DNA of 34,417 nt, from the NCBI GenBank assembly GCA_947576945.1, contig CANPTH010000046.1, positions 1 to 34,417 of the forward strand, written 5' to 3'. Position numbers and translations under genes: made by a program. Below, in pieces: positions 1 to 8,093 of this stretch. How positions within the stretch are numbered: the first letter of the stretch is position 1; every line of letters starts with the position of its first letter. A model generated the notes under the pieces. The model saw nothing but the letters and a program-made list of their open reading frames with translations. It made no database searches and was not told where the DNA came from. The DNA comes from an uncultured Lachnospiraceae bacterium. Lineage in GTDB: Bacteria; Bacillota; Clostridia; Lachnospirales; Lachnospiraceae.

Positions 1-1628
1 GTGTAAAGGGCGGCAGTCTGGATTACTTCTTCTTTAACGGACCCACCATGAAGGACGTGCTCATGCGATACACGGATCTTTCCGGCAAGCCTGCTCTCCC
101 GGCTCCCTGGACCTTCGGCCTGTGGCTGTCCACCTCCTTCACCACCAACTATGATGAAGAGACGGTGATGAGCTTTATCGACGGCATGCTGAACCGCGGC
201 ATTCCGCTGCGCACCTTCCATTTCGACTGCTTCTGGATGAAAGGCTTCCACTGGTCCGATTTCGTATGGGATGAAGAAGTCTTCCCCGATCCAGCAGGTA
301 TGTTGTCCAGGATCAAAGCAAAAGGCCTGAACATCTGTGTATGGATCAATCCCTACATCGGTCAGGAATCTGTCCTTTTCAGCGAGGGCACAGAAAAAGG
401 ATATTTCGTGAAAAGACCAAACGGCGACGTATGGCAGTGGGATATGTGGCAGCCGGGCATGGCTCTGGTGGACTTCACCAACCCGGAGGCATGTAAGTGG
501 TATCAGGACAGGCTGGAAGCGCTGCTCGATATGGGCGTAGACTGCTTCAAGACGGACTTCGGTGAGCGGATTCCCGTCAACTGCGTCTACCATGACGGCT
601 CCGACCCGGAAAAGATGCACAACTTCTATACATATTTATATAACAAGACAGTCTATGACCTGTTGGAGCGCAAACGCGGCAAAGGCGAAGCCGTGCTGTT
701 CGCCCGCTCCGCCACCGTGGGCGGCCAGAAATTTCCCGTACACTGGGGCGGCGACTGCTGGTCGGACTATGTATCCATGGAAGAAAGCCTGCGCGGCGGC
801 CTGTCACTCCTGATGTCCGGCTTTGGCTTCTGGGCTCACGATATTGGCGGCTTCGAGCACACCTCCACGGCGGATGTCTATAAGCGCTGGGTTGCTTTCG
901 GCCTGCTGTCTTCCCACAGCCGCCTGCACGGCAGCCAGTCCTACCGCGTGCCGTGGCTCTATGACGAAGAAGCAGTGGACGTGGTGAGATCTTTTACCAG
1001 ACTGAAAGCCTCCCTCATGCCTTACCTGTACAAGACTTCTATCGATACCTCCCGCTCCGGCGTGCCGACTATGCGCAGCATGGTTCTGGAGTATACCGAA
1101 GACCGTAACTGCTGGTATCTGGACAAGCAGTATATGCTGGGCGATAACCTGTTAGTAGCGCCAATCTTCAATGACCGGAGCATCGGATCCTTCTATCTGC
1201 CAAAAGGCACCTGGACGGACTTCTTCACCGGAGAAGAAGCATGCGGCAGCATCTGGCAGGAAAAGACCTGCGATTATCTGCATCTGCCGCTGATGGTGCG
1301 GGAAAATTCCATCATCGCTATGGGCGCCTGCAATGACAGGCCGGATTACGACTATGCCGACGGTGTGGAGCTGCGTGTCTACGCCCTGACAGACGGGCAG
1401 GAATGCTCCACGGTAGTGTATGATATGAACCAGCAGGCAAATCTGCAGATCAGTGTTGTGAAGACCGGCAAGACAATCACGATCAAAGCCGAAAACATTG
1501 GCGGCAAGCCCTATACGGTACGCCTCGTCAACGTACAGGCAGTATCATCAACCGGCGCTTCTATGGTTATTGACGGAAAAGATACGGTACTGACGCCTTC
1601 CGATAGTACAATCTCCATAACACTATAG
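1..1628 (+). CDS. yicI: Alpha-xylosidase, GH31 (YicI type), 5'-truncated by window edge
   Basis: Releases alpha-linked xylose from xyloglucan-type oligosaccharides in the cytoplasm (family knowledge). The reading frame is open from the window edge (first whole codon at position 3), so about 230 N-terminal residues of the usual ~770 are missing. The ATG at 48 is internal. The visible part covers the GH31 barrel and C-terminal beta domains and follows E. coli YicI closely by recall. KTDFGERIP carries the nucleophile Asp (codon 555-557), and HWGGD carries the acid/base Asp (codon 753-755). WINPYIGQ and FWAHDIGGFE are further family blocks. No signal peptide can be judged. It is the only gene on the plus strand in the left part and converges on an ABC permease gene, with a bidirectional terminator between them. 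The xylo-oligosaccharide operon further right makes a xylan/xyloglucan role coherent. Family assignment is secure; exact substrate is inferred. Confidence 0.95.
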   Translation, partial: VKGGSLDYFFFNGPTMKDVLMRYTDLSGKPALPAPWTFGLWLSTSFTTNYDEETVMSFIDGMLNRGIPLRTFHFDCFWMKGFHWSDFVWDEEVFPDPAGMLSRIKAKGLNICVWINPYIGQESVLFSEGTEKGYFVKRPNGDVWQWDMWQPGMALVDFTNPEACKWYQDRLEALLDMGVDCFKTDFGERIPVNCVYHDGSDPEKMHNFYTYLYNKTVYDLLERKRGKGEAVLFARSATVGGQKFPVHWGGDCWSDYVSMEESLRGGLSLLMSGFGFWAHDIGGFEHTSTADVYKRWVAFGLLSSHSRLHGSQSYRVPWLYDEEAVDVVRSFTRLKASLMPYLYKTSIDTSRSGVPTMRSMVLEYTEDRNCWYLDKQYMLGDNLLVAPIFNDRSIGSFYLPKGTWTDFFTGEEACGSIWQEKTCDYLHLPLMVRENSIIAMGACNDRPDYDYADGVELRVYALTDGQECSTVVYDMNQQANLQISVVKTGKTITIKAENIGGKPYTVRLVNVQAVSSTGASMVIDGKDTVLTPSDSTISITL

Positions 1629-1660
1629 GCCTGCAAACTCACTAAGGAACTGTTAAAGTT

Positions 1661-1694
1661 AAAGGCAGAACCGCAAAACGGTTCTGCCTTTTTT
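1661..1694 (+). terminator. Bidirectional intrinsic terminator after the alpha-xylosidase
   Basis: A 13-bp perfect stem (1661-1673 with 1679-1691, AAAGGCAGAACCG arm) with a CAAAA loop is followed by T residues on the plus strand. It starts 33 bases after the stop codon. The A-rich left flank gives a short T run on the other strand as well, which suits the convergent gene ending at 1707. Confidence 0.9.
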
Positions 1695-1706
1695 ATTCAT
1701 CCGCCT

Positions 1707-3653
1707 TTAAATCCTCTTCCAACACTTTACACGACGCACCGTCTGTCCTGTCGAATCCCGATAGCTCACCATGTATTCCGTGTTTCGATCTTTCAAATAT
1801 AGTTGTTCGTCCACGCAGAACTCTTCTATCGCAAGGGTTTTCGACAACTCCATGATCTTCTCCGGCTCTCTTACTGTATCCTGTGCCGCCAGATAACGCA
1901 CATTGTAGAGCAGTCCGTCCTGCATCATATATCTGGCTACCACGATCTCCGTAATCTCATAGTCACTTATCTTCTTCCCTGCATGGATGCCGTAATGTGA
2001 TAATATGGCCAGGGTCTTTGAAAATCCAGGATAAATATATCCGGATACATCCCCCTGGTTTTTGGTCGAAGCAAAAGTAAGCTGCCCAATCGGCGCTTCC
2101 GCCCTGAGTTCTGCAAAAGTCATCCTGTCCAGATCTTTACAGTACGCCTCCCACAATGCCTGCCGCTCCTGTTCATTCAAATCTAACGTGTATTGCTCCA
2201 TTCCATTCGTCCAATGGATTTCATAATATTTGACGCTATCCAGGCAAAGTATGTCATACGTCCCTTTCTTATATGCTTCCTGCCGGTAAATATCGTCAAA
2301 TCCGTCAAGTGCATCTGCCGGCAGCTGACATTTATAATAAGCTGTCCGGCCGTTTTTTAAATTATATTTTACTAATATATCATAGAAATCATCAGCATCA
2401 CTTTTCTTTCCACAGACCTCCTGGATCCAAACATAAGTATCTGCAAGCCCGTCGCCTTCAATCTTCATCCGGGACAACGCCTGTTCCCTGTCACCTCCGC
2501 TGGCAAGCGCCGGCAAAACCACCGCCGCCGATTCGATTTCCTCCACGGCCGGCATTCTTCCGCCCCTGCTGCCCAGAGCAGAGAATACGACGAGCAACAG
2601 CAGCATGACACAAAATTCCATCAGCAGATGCCATTTGGCAGAAACAAATTTTCTGGCATCAAAAGCCAATACCATATTCAACAATCCATGCAGGACCGGC
2701 ACGCCGAACAACACGGCGATGCCCGCCAGCGCCGTGGAAAATCCTCCCAATGCAAATACCTGCAGCCCTTTCACAAGCCAGAGCGCTGCCAGCACCAGGC
2801 AGACATACCGCACCAGATATTCCGCAGATCGAAAGGTAAACATCCTGTTCGTCCGTTCCGCCGGACGGATACAGAAGATCACCAGACACATAACTGACAG
2901 GAAAACCGCCGCACCTTCCAACACCAGAATGTAAGACAGATGTTCCTGCAGAAGCCAGCAGGAACCATCCGCATATTCCTGCACACCCGTCGCTCTTAAC
3001 AGCAGAGACAGCGGCGACAAATATTCCTTCATAATTTCCAGTACTTCAGAACGGTAAAAAGAAGGCGCCATCATCTCGAGCAGCCTCTCAACCAACCGCA
3101 TGCCAACCGCCGGTCCCAGCAAAAACAGTGCCAGCAGCCCGATCCGGCAGCCTGTATTCTGTGCAAGAAGATACGCCAGCATGGCCAATCCCATCATAAA
3201 CAGAAATCCCAGTATCGGCACGAGACATCCCATCCACACAGAAAGGATACTTTCCTCATACCGGCTGTACCCCATGGCAAGCGAGATCTGGAAAAACAGC
3301 AGCCGGCACACCGTAAATGGCACGGCAAAAATAAGCAGATTATTTGCCCACCCCGCCGCAAACAGCTGCGGTCTCGTAAATGGCAGTCCAAAGTACAGAT
3401 CCGTCTCCGATTCGGAACGCAAAAACCGAAACGCATCTGCTCCCATCAGAATCCCAAACAGCACCATAACCGCAAAAAAGGAGGTATTTCCCGGCCCTAC
3501 ATAGAGACTGCGCACCTCCCCTGTCGGAACCGTTGCCTTCATGGAAAAGACAAGACAGAGCATTCCCATACTGTACCACGCTGCCGCGATCATTCCCAGT
3601 TTACGCTTTAAGTCTTCCCGCAGAAGACCGGTAAATCTCTTCATTCCGTCCAT
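1707..3653 (-). CDS. ABC-2-like transporter permease with large C-terminal extracytoplasmic domain
   Basis: Probable membrane partner of the ATPase encoded just upstream. Residues 1 to about 365 contain several long hydrophobic segments (for example around 20-38, 57-75, 105-125, 140-165, 170-195, 240-262, 285-330 and 345-362). A mainly hydrophilic region of about 280 residues follows, with no motif I recognise. This layout resembles the ABC-2-like permeases of Firmicutes paired with YtrB/BcrA-type ATPases. The transported substrate cannot be told from sequence. The start ATG at 3653 is preceded by a weak GGTACGGA; the ATG three codons later (3644) is possible. It lies 147 bases downstream of the ATPase gene and ends near the shared terminator at 1661-1694. 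Identity as a permease is inferred from topology plus neighbourhood. Confidence 0.75.
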   Translation of the reverse strand: MDGMKRFTGLLREDLKRKLGMIAAAWYSMGMLCLVFSMKATVPTGEVRSLYVGPGNTSFFAVMVLFGILMGADAFRFLRSESETDLYFGLPFTRPQLFAAGWANNLLIFAVPFTVCRLLFFQISLAMGYSRYEESILSVWMGCLVPILGFLFMMGLAMLAYLLAQNTGCRIGLLALFLLGPAVGMRLVERLLEMMAPSFYRSEVLEIMKEYLSPLSLLLRATGVQEYADGSCWLLQEHLSYILVLEGAAVFLSVMCLVIFCIRPAERTNRMFTFRSAEYLVRYVCLVLAALWLVKGLQVFALGGFSTALAGIAVLFGVPVLHGLLNMVLAFDARKFVSAKWHLLMEFCVMLLLLVVFSALGSRGGRMPAVEEIESAAVVLPALASGGDREQALSRMKIEGDGLADTYVWIQEVCGKKSDADDFYDILVKYNLKNGRTAYYKCQLPADALDGFDDIYRQEAYKKGTYDILCLDSVKYYEIHWTNGMEQYTLDLNEQERQALWEAYCKDLDRMTFAELRAEAPIGQLTFASTKNQGDVSGYIYPGFSKTLAILSHYGIHAGKKISDYEITEIVVARYMMQDGLLYNVRYLAAQDTVREPEKIMELSKTLAIEEFCVDEQLYLKDRNTEYMVSYRDSTGQTVRRVKCWKRI

Positions 3654-3800
3654 TTTCCGTACCTGTCCATAACAGCTCTGCTTTAATCCTGCCTGTTACC
3701 CTATCTATCTCATTCTTTTATTTCAATTTGAAAACATACTGGTATAACGCTTTCAAAACTCCCGCTTCACCAACAAAACCTGTTCCGACCCGATACCGGT

Positions 3801-4445
3801 TCACAGAAGTTCCTGCCACTCCGGTTCTGTCAGAATCCTGCCCCGATGCAGATAGCCCTTATGTCCGCAGATCTTATTCAGCTCCTCCAGATAATGCGAT
3901 ACGATCAGAATTGTCAGTTTTCTCCCCTCCGCCGCACCAAGCAGCAGATCATTCACTACCCTGCGAATCTGGGGATCCAACCCGTCAAAGACCTCATCGC
4001 ACAGCAGATATCTTGTATTGGTACAGAGCGCCGCCGCAATAAACACCTGCTTCTTCATCCCTTTGGAAAAGGAATCCAGCAGCGCATTCTCCTCCAGCTC
4101 GAACATCTCCAGAAGGCCGCGATAGTCTTCCATCGAAAATCCCGCATAAAAATTCCTGTAAAAACTGCCGACAGTAAGCGGCGTGGCATTCCTGTCATAA
4201 TACTGCCTGTCCGGCATGTAAAAGACCTCCTGCTTCGCCGCCACAGCGGAGGCTCTTCTCCCGTCTATCCTGATCTCTCCGGCATCCGCACGATAGACTC
4301 CGGCAATCAGGCGAAGAAGCGTGCTTTTACCGGCGCCGTTCTCCCCCACCAGTCCATATACCATACCATCCGGAATCTCAAGAGAGACCTGATCCAGACA
4401 GACAAATTTCCCGAATCGTTTGGTCACATTACAGATTTCTATCAT
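3801..4445 (-). CDS. ABC transporter ATP-binding protein (YtrB/BcrA-like)
   Basis: Cytoplasmic ATPase that should power the adjacent permease. The 214 residues hold a complete nucleotide-binding domain: Walker A GENGAGKST (residues 34-42), a divergent signature FSKGMKKQ in place of LSGGQ, Walker B YLLCDEVFDGLD with the catalytic Glu, and the switch His in VSHYLEE. FSKGMKKQ is typical of the YtrB/BcrA branch. It is shorter than many relatives because the C-terminal extension is minimal; no frameshift is evident. The ATG at 4445 has AGGA about 8 bases upstream. It lies 85 bases downstream of the spermidine-synthase-like gene. No GntR regulator, common beside such pairs, is present here. Confidence 0.93.
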   Translation of the reverse strand: MIEICNVTKRFGKFVCLDQVSLEIPDGMVYGLVGENGAGKSTLLRLIAGVYRADAGEIRIDGRRASAVAAKQEVFYMPDRQYYDRNATPLTVGSFYRNFYAGFSMEDYRGLLEMFELEENALLDSFSKGMKKQVFIAAALCTNTRYLLCDEVFDGLDPQIRRVVNDLLLGAAEGRKLTILIVSHYLEELNKICGHKGYLHRGRILTEPEWQELL

Positions 4446-4530
4446 TGGAAATTCCTCATCCCCCTTTCATCATTCATCTGCCTGTACCGGTCACCAATCC
4501 CAAAATATCTGCGGACACTTTCCCTGCTGT

Positions 4531-6141
4531 TTATAACGCATCCAGTACACCCCGAATTCCCTTTTCCTCATAAATCTGCTTATAGAGCGCGACCTCATCC
4601 CGGATCAGTTCGTCAATAACCTGCATCCCCAGAAGCTCCACCGGCGCCTTATCGTCAGTCATGATATGATCCCCTGCTTCATACGCCGTCAGCTGCCCCT
4701 CCACCGTCTCCATCATCGCCGACAGATCTTCCTCCACAATCCTTTCACGATGAGACGACAGATTCTCCAGCATCCGCGGATTGTCGGACGCAAAAAGCTC
4801 CCTGTTGGTAGATCCCTTCACGTCCACCGTATATACCTCTCCGAACACACTGCCAATGGTATCCGCCAGATGTTCGTTAATGCTGCCCTCGTTACTGCCC
4901 CGCATATTCATGTTCACTACCATCACGCCGTCCTCTGTCAAATGTTCCTTCACCAGCGTAAAGAACTCCACGGAAGACATCTGAAACGGAATGGTGATAT
5001 CCTGATAGGCATCTACCATGATCACATCATACTTACCGTCGACAGCGTTCAAATAGGCTCTGCCGTCATAGGTCGTCACCGGCACATCCGCCGGCAGCTC
5101 AAAGTATTCTCTGGCCAGAGCGGTAATCTTCTCATCGATCTCCACTCCTTCAATCTCCATATCTCCGAAATAATTCCGGCACTGCACAGCATAAGTACCC
5201 GTTCCCATGCCCAGGATCAGTACCCTGCAGTCTCCCGGATTCTCCAGCTTTGTCATCAGCGGAGCCGCCATCGCATAGTCATAGTACATGCCTGTCAGTC
5301 CCTCCCCTTTCACCAGCATGGACTGCACCCCAAATAACACATTCGTCGACAATATGACAGCTCTGTCATTCTCCTTCACCTGCAGATAGTTATAGATAGA
5401 TTCTCCCTCATAAGTCAGACCGCTCTCCCAGAAGGCAAAGCTGTTGGATTTCCCCGGAAAGCAGCACAACACGAACAGAACCGCTGCCACTGCACTTTTG
5501 GCCGCACCTCTTTTGCCGCTCACAAAATAGACCAGTGAAAGCGTGAGCAGAATTCCCGCAAAAATCAGGAACGTAATCGACGTACCTACCGCCGGAATGG
5601 AAATGAAAGTCGGCACAAAGGTTCCGATAATGCTGCCGATCGTGTTGGATGCATTCAGCATCCCCACTGTCTTACCGCTGTCCGCCAGGCTGTCCACGGA
5701 ATACTTGGCCAGCGACGGCGTCACCGTCCCCAGCAGAAACAACGGAAACACAAAAACCGCCATACAGGCCGCAAATGCCGCCCAGATCAGGAAATTCGTA
5801 TTCACCGTAAAGATCAGCAGCGCCGAAATCCCCAGGATAATATATTTTCCCACCACCGGAATGGCTGCGATCCATACAGCCGCAATCAATATCCTGCCAT
5901 ACAGCCTGTCCGGATCAGGGTTTTTGTCCGCACTGCGCCCGCCGTATATATTCCCCAGCGCCATGGCGATCATGATCGTTCCGATAATGATCGTCCACAC
6001 GATCTGCGAAGAACTGAAATATGGAGCAAGCAGCCTGCTGGCTCCCAGCTCCACCGCCATCACCGACATACCCGCGAAGAATTCTGTCAGGTAAAGAAAT
6101 AATTTATTGCTTAATACAGGCGTTGTTTTTGTCGTATTCAT
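4531..6141 (-). CDS. Fused membrane (MFS-like)/spermidine-synthase-like protein
   Basis: The N-terminal ~220 residues form hydrophobic helices. The C-terminal part has a spermidine-synthase/methyltransferase Rossmann fold: VLILGMGTGTYAVQC (nucleotide-substrate loop), GVEIDEKI (acidic residue binding the ribose), and DVIMVDAYQDITIPF followed by FFTLVKEHLTEDGVMVVN. This matches proteins annotated as fused MFS/spermidine synthase. In true spermidine synthases the loop is GGGDG and a D-x-x-D motif supplies the catalytic Asp. Here they read GMGTG and VDAYQD, so polyamine synthesis should not be assumed. The start ATG at 6141 is preceded by AAGGAAGGG and AGAAGGA. The ABC ATPase gene follows 85 bases downstream, so co-transcription is possible. 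Confidence 0.85.
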   Translation of the reverse strand: MNTTKTTPVLSNKLFLYLTEFFAGMSVMAVELGASRLLAPYFSSSQIVWTIIIGTIMIAMALGNIYGGRSADKNPDPDRLYGRILIAAVWIAAIPVVGKYIILGISALLIFTVNTNFLIWAAFAACMAVFVFPLFLLGTVTPSLAKYSVDSLADSGKTVGMLNASNTIGSIIGTFVPTFISIPAVGTSITFLIFAGILLTLSLVYFVSGKRGAAKSAVAAVLFVLCCFPGKSNSFAFWESGLTYEGESIYNYLQVKENDRAVILSTNVLFGVQSMLVKGEGLTGMYYDYAMAAPLMTKLENPGDCRVLILGMGTGTYAVQCRNYFGDMEIEGVEIDEKITALAREYFELPADVPVTTYDGRAYLNAVDGKYDVIMVDAYQDITIPFQMSSVEFFTLVKEHLTEDGVMVVNMNMRGSNEGSINEHLADTIGSVFGEVYTVDVKGSTNRELFASDNPRMLENLSSHRERIVEEDLSAMMETVEGQLTAYEAGDHIMTDDKAPVELLGMQVIDELIRDEVALYKQIYEEKGIRGVLDAL

Positions 6142-6460
6142 TCCTTCTATATCCCTTCCTTACTCCTGTGTATTCTTTCCGGCATGCCCTTCCCATCCCA
6201 TACGCCCAAAAGGCCATCCCGCTGTAAATTTTGTTCTCCCGCAAATCCGGAATCTCCTCCATAGCCCGGTTCCAATGCAATTCTCACCCTTCTGCAAATC
6301 CCGGAATCCTGTATCTTCCAGACAATCCGAAAACGGGGCCATGCCGCTTCACAAGCCCCGTCTTTCAGTATATACAATTTCTGATCCCTTTTCCACGAAA
6401 ATATTTATAAAATTTTCCAATTATGAGCGCAGGCAGAAGTATGGTCCAATACCAAAATAC
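6142..6460. other. 319-base intergenic region between sipL and the spermidine-synthase-like gene
   Basis: No credible gene was found. Short open frames here begin at TTG without a ribosome binding site. On the minus strand it holds the 3' end of the sipL unit with a possible terminator (6333-6361) and the upstream region of the 6141 gene. Two imperfect direct repeats of about 15 bases (ATTCCGGGATTTGCAG and ATTCCGGATTTGCGG, minus strand) lie in 6240-6310. No clear -35/-10 pair was found. Confidence 0.6.
6333..6361 (-). terminator. Possible intrinsic terminator downstream of sipL
   Basis: On the minus strand a 7-bp GC-rich stem (ACGGGGC / GCCCCGT, arms 6355-6361 and 6333-6339) with a 15-base loop is followed by only a short T run (TTTTCGG). 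It lies about 100 bases past the sipL stop. The weak T tract keeps confidence modest. Confidence 0.45.
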
Positions 6461-8017
6461 CTACACACTCCCTTTCACCACCAGAATCTTATCCCCGGCG
6501 CTGATCTCCTCCGTCACCAGCTCATTAACTTCTTTTAACTGTGATATTGTCACATAATACCGTTTCCCGATGTCCCACAGAGTATCATTCGGTCCGGCGA
6601 TATAGATAACCATGCCTGGCAGCTCACTGAGCTTGTTTAAATCCAGTTCTTCCACCTTGATATCCGTAATCAGATTACTTTTCTGCACCGCAAACACGAT
6701 CACCTTAAACAAAAGCGCCGCCTTCACATCCAGCTCATCACTGTCAAGCATCGTTACAGTCAGCTGCTCTATGCTGCAGCGCATCTTGAAGATACTGGTA
6801 GGTGTAATATTGTCCGCCTCGATCACATACTGGAAAGGCAGCACGTTCCTGGACGAATAAATGGATTTCGACCCATTACCACACAGATACAACGTAACTA
6901 CTGTCAGCGTTCCCGTAATGGCAATCCCGTTCTCCACGATTGCCTGCTCCTCGATCTGGATCTCCCCTTCAGAATGAATCAGCTGATACATGGGCATCTC
7001 CGGATTCTGGATTTTCGCATGTTCCGCGATCTTACATTTGCCGCTGCCGCACAGCAGCAGACTCTTAAGCTGTACCTCCGTAGTCAGCGCTTCGATCTCC
7101 TTCTCCACGCCGTAAATATCGGAAAGCACCTCCATATTTTCCTCTTCGTACAGATGAATATCCAGATCCAGCACCGGCTCTACACAGAAAACTCTCTCTT
7201 CTCCGTCGAAATCCTGCCGCACTTCCACATTACACTGCCCCAGGCTGTAGCGGATATCCGGTATCATATTTTCCCTGCATCCGTGGCATTCTATAATACC
7301 ACTGAACGGTACCGTATTCTCATACCAGAGTGTTCTGTCATTGTCCCCTTCCCCCTCATAGAGGAAGAAAGCTCTCATCTCACCCTGAACCGATATCTTC
7401 TCATCCAGCGCTTTAAATTCCACATGATCAAACGTGATGTGGTGCCAGATCGTCTGGAACACGTTGGGAAGATTACCCGACAGCTCCATCTCCTCTTTTA
7501 ATCGGAAGATATCCTTCTTCTGCAGCACAAGCTCCGCCATCGGATACGTACGTTTTCTGTATTCCACCGGTTCCTCATGATAGATATCCACCGCCGTATC
7601 CTGCTCCACATGTTCCTCCAGCTCCAGTCCAAAAGAGGTTACCGCCTGTACGCTGATCTTCCTGGAGTTGATCAGTCCTACCGTCAGATCCTCAATCGAC
7701 CAGTCTGTCAGGATGATATCACCGTTCGATACCCCTTCCATATTGACCCGTTCCTCAAAGGGAAGTACCGCCTCCATGCTGGCGCACATTCCCTCCATAT
7801 CTGTCAGATACAGGATCGATACCACCAGTCTGCCTCTTAGATTCACCACATTGTCTCCGGCACGGATCTCCTCCATGATGATCTCGCCCTTGCTGTTAAG
7901 CAGATGACTGGCGTCAGGCTTGTTATCTGAAATATTCACATCTTCTTCCAATACCATCTGGGTGCCGGCTCTGCTGCTGATCCGATCCATATGTATCTTC
8001 TTTTTTACTAATTCCAC
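6461..8017 (-). CDS. sipL: SipL-like spore morphogenesis protein (SPOCS/DUF3794 domains plus LysM)
   Basis: In Clostridia SipL binds the coat ATPase SpoIVA and anchors coat assembly on the forespore surface, and is made in the mother cell under sigma-E (established for C. difficile). The 518-residue protein has repeated beta-rich SPOCS/DUF3794-type regions, the first around residues 20-150 (VLEEDVNISDNKPDASHLL, then IRAGDNVVNLRGRL). A C-terminal LysM domain spans about residues 467-515 (YIAGPNDTLWDIGKRYYVT). Length and order match SipL. The start is GTG at 8017, because GGAGG lies 9 bases upstream; an in-frame ATG nine codons later has no ribosome binding site. That GGAGG is in the 3' arm of a hairpin that also overlaps the likely sigma-E promoter. 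Family assignment is strong; one-to-one orthology is inferred. Confidence 0.9.
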   Translation of the reverse strand: MELVKKKIHMDRISSRAGTQMVLEEDVNISDNKPDASHLLNSKGEIIMEEIRAGDNVVNLRGRLVVSILYLTDMEGMCASMEAVLPFEERVNMEGVSNGDIILTDWSIEDLTVGLINSRKISVQAVTSFGLELEEHVEQDTAVDIYHEEPVEYRKRTYPMAELVLQKKDIFRLKEEMELSGNLPNVFQTIWHHITFDHVEFKALDEKISVQGEMRAFFLYEGEGDNDRTLWYENTVPFSGIIECHGCRENMIPDIRYSLGQCNVEVRQDFDGEERVFCVEPVLDLDIHLYEEENMEVLSDIYGVEKEIEALTTEVQLKSLLLCGSGKCKIAEHAKIQNPEMPMYQLIHSEGEIQIEEQAIVENGIAITGTLTVVTLYLCGNGSKSIYSSRNVLPFQYVIEADNITPTSIFKMRCSIEQLTVTMLDSDELDVKAALLFKVIVFAVQKSNLITDIKVEELDLNKLSELPGMVIYIAGPNDTLWDIGKRYYVTISQLKEVNELVTEEISAGDKILVVKGSV

Positions 8018-8026
8018 AAAAATAAA

Positions 8027-8068
8027 CCTCCATGCGTATACTTAGTAAAAGTATATGCCGCATGGAGG
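8027..8068 (-). terminator. Terminator-like hairpin that contains the sipL ribosome binding site
   Basis: Perfect 10-bp outer arms (CCTCCATGCG 8027-8036 and CGCATGGAGG 8059-8068), then a 7-bp inner stem (8037-8043 with 8049-8055), a 5-base loop and a 3-base bulge. On the minus strand it starts 25 bases after the GH120 stop and is followed by TTTATTTTT, so it fits an intrinsic terminator of the xylosidase operon. The GGAGG used by sipL is the last part of its 3' arm. Confidence 0.85.
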
Positions 8069-8079
8069 CCATGTATGAC
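8050..8079 (-). promoter_or_regulatory. Putative sigma-E promoter of sipL, nested in the hairpin
   Basis: On the minus strand GTCATACA (8072-8079), a 14-base spacer and CATATACT (8050-8057) resemble the B. subtilis sigma-E consensus (about kmATATT, 14-15 bases, CATAcaaT). The predicted transcription start is near 8043, giving a leader of about 26 bases to the GTG at 8017. The match is by eye. Confidence 0.6.
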
Positions 8080-8093
8080 CTGTTGTACTGTTT

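Noticed and set aside
6147..6377. 60-76-codon minus-strand frames in the gap upstream of the spermidine-synthase-like gene
   Set aside because: The longer begins at TTG without a ribosome binding site; composition and content are not protein-like, and the region holds a terminator-like stem.
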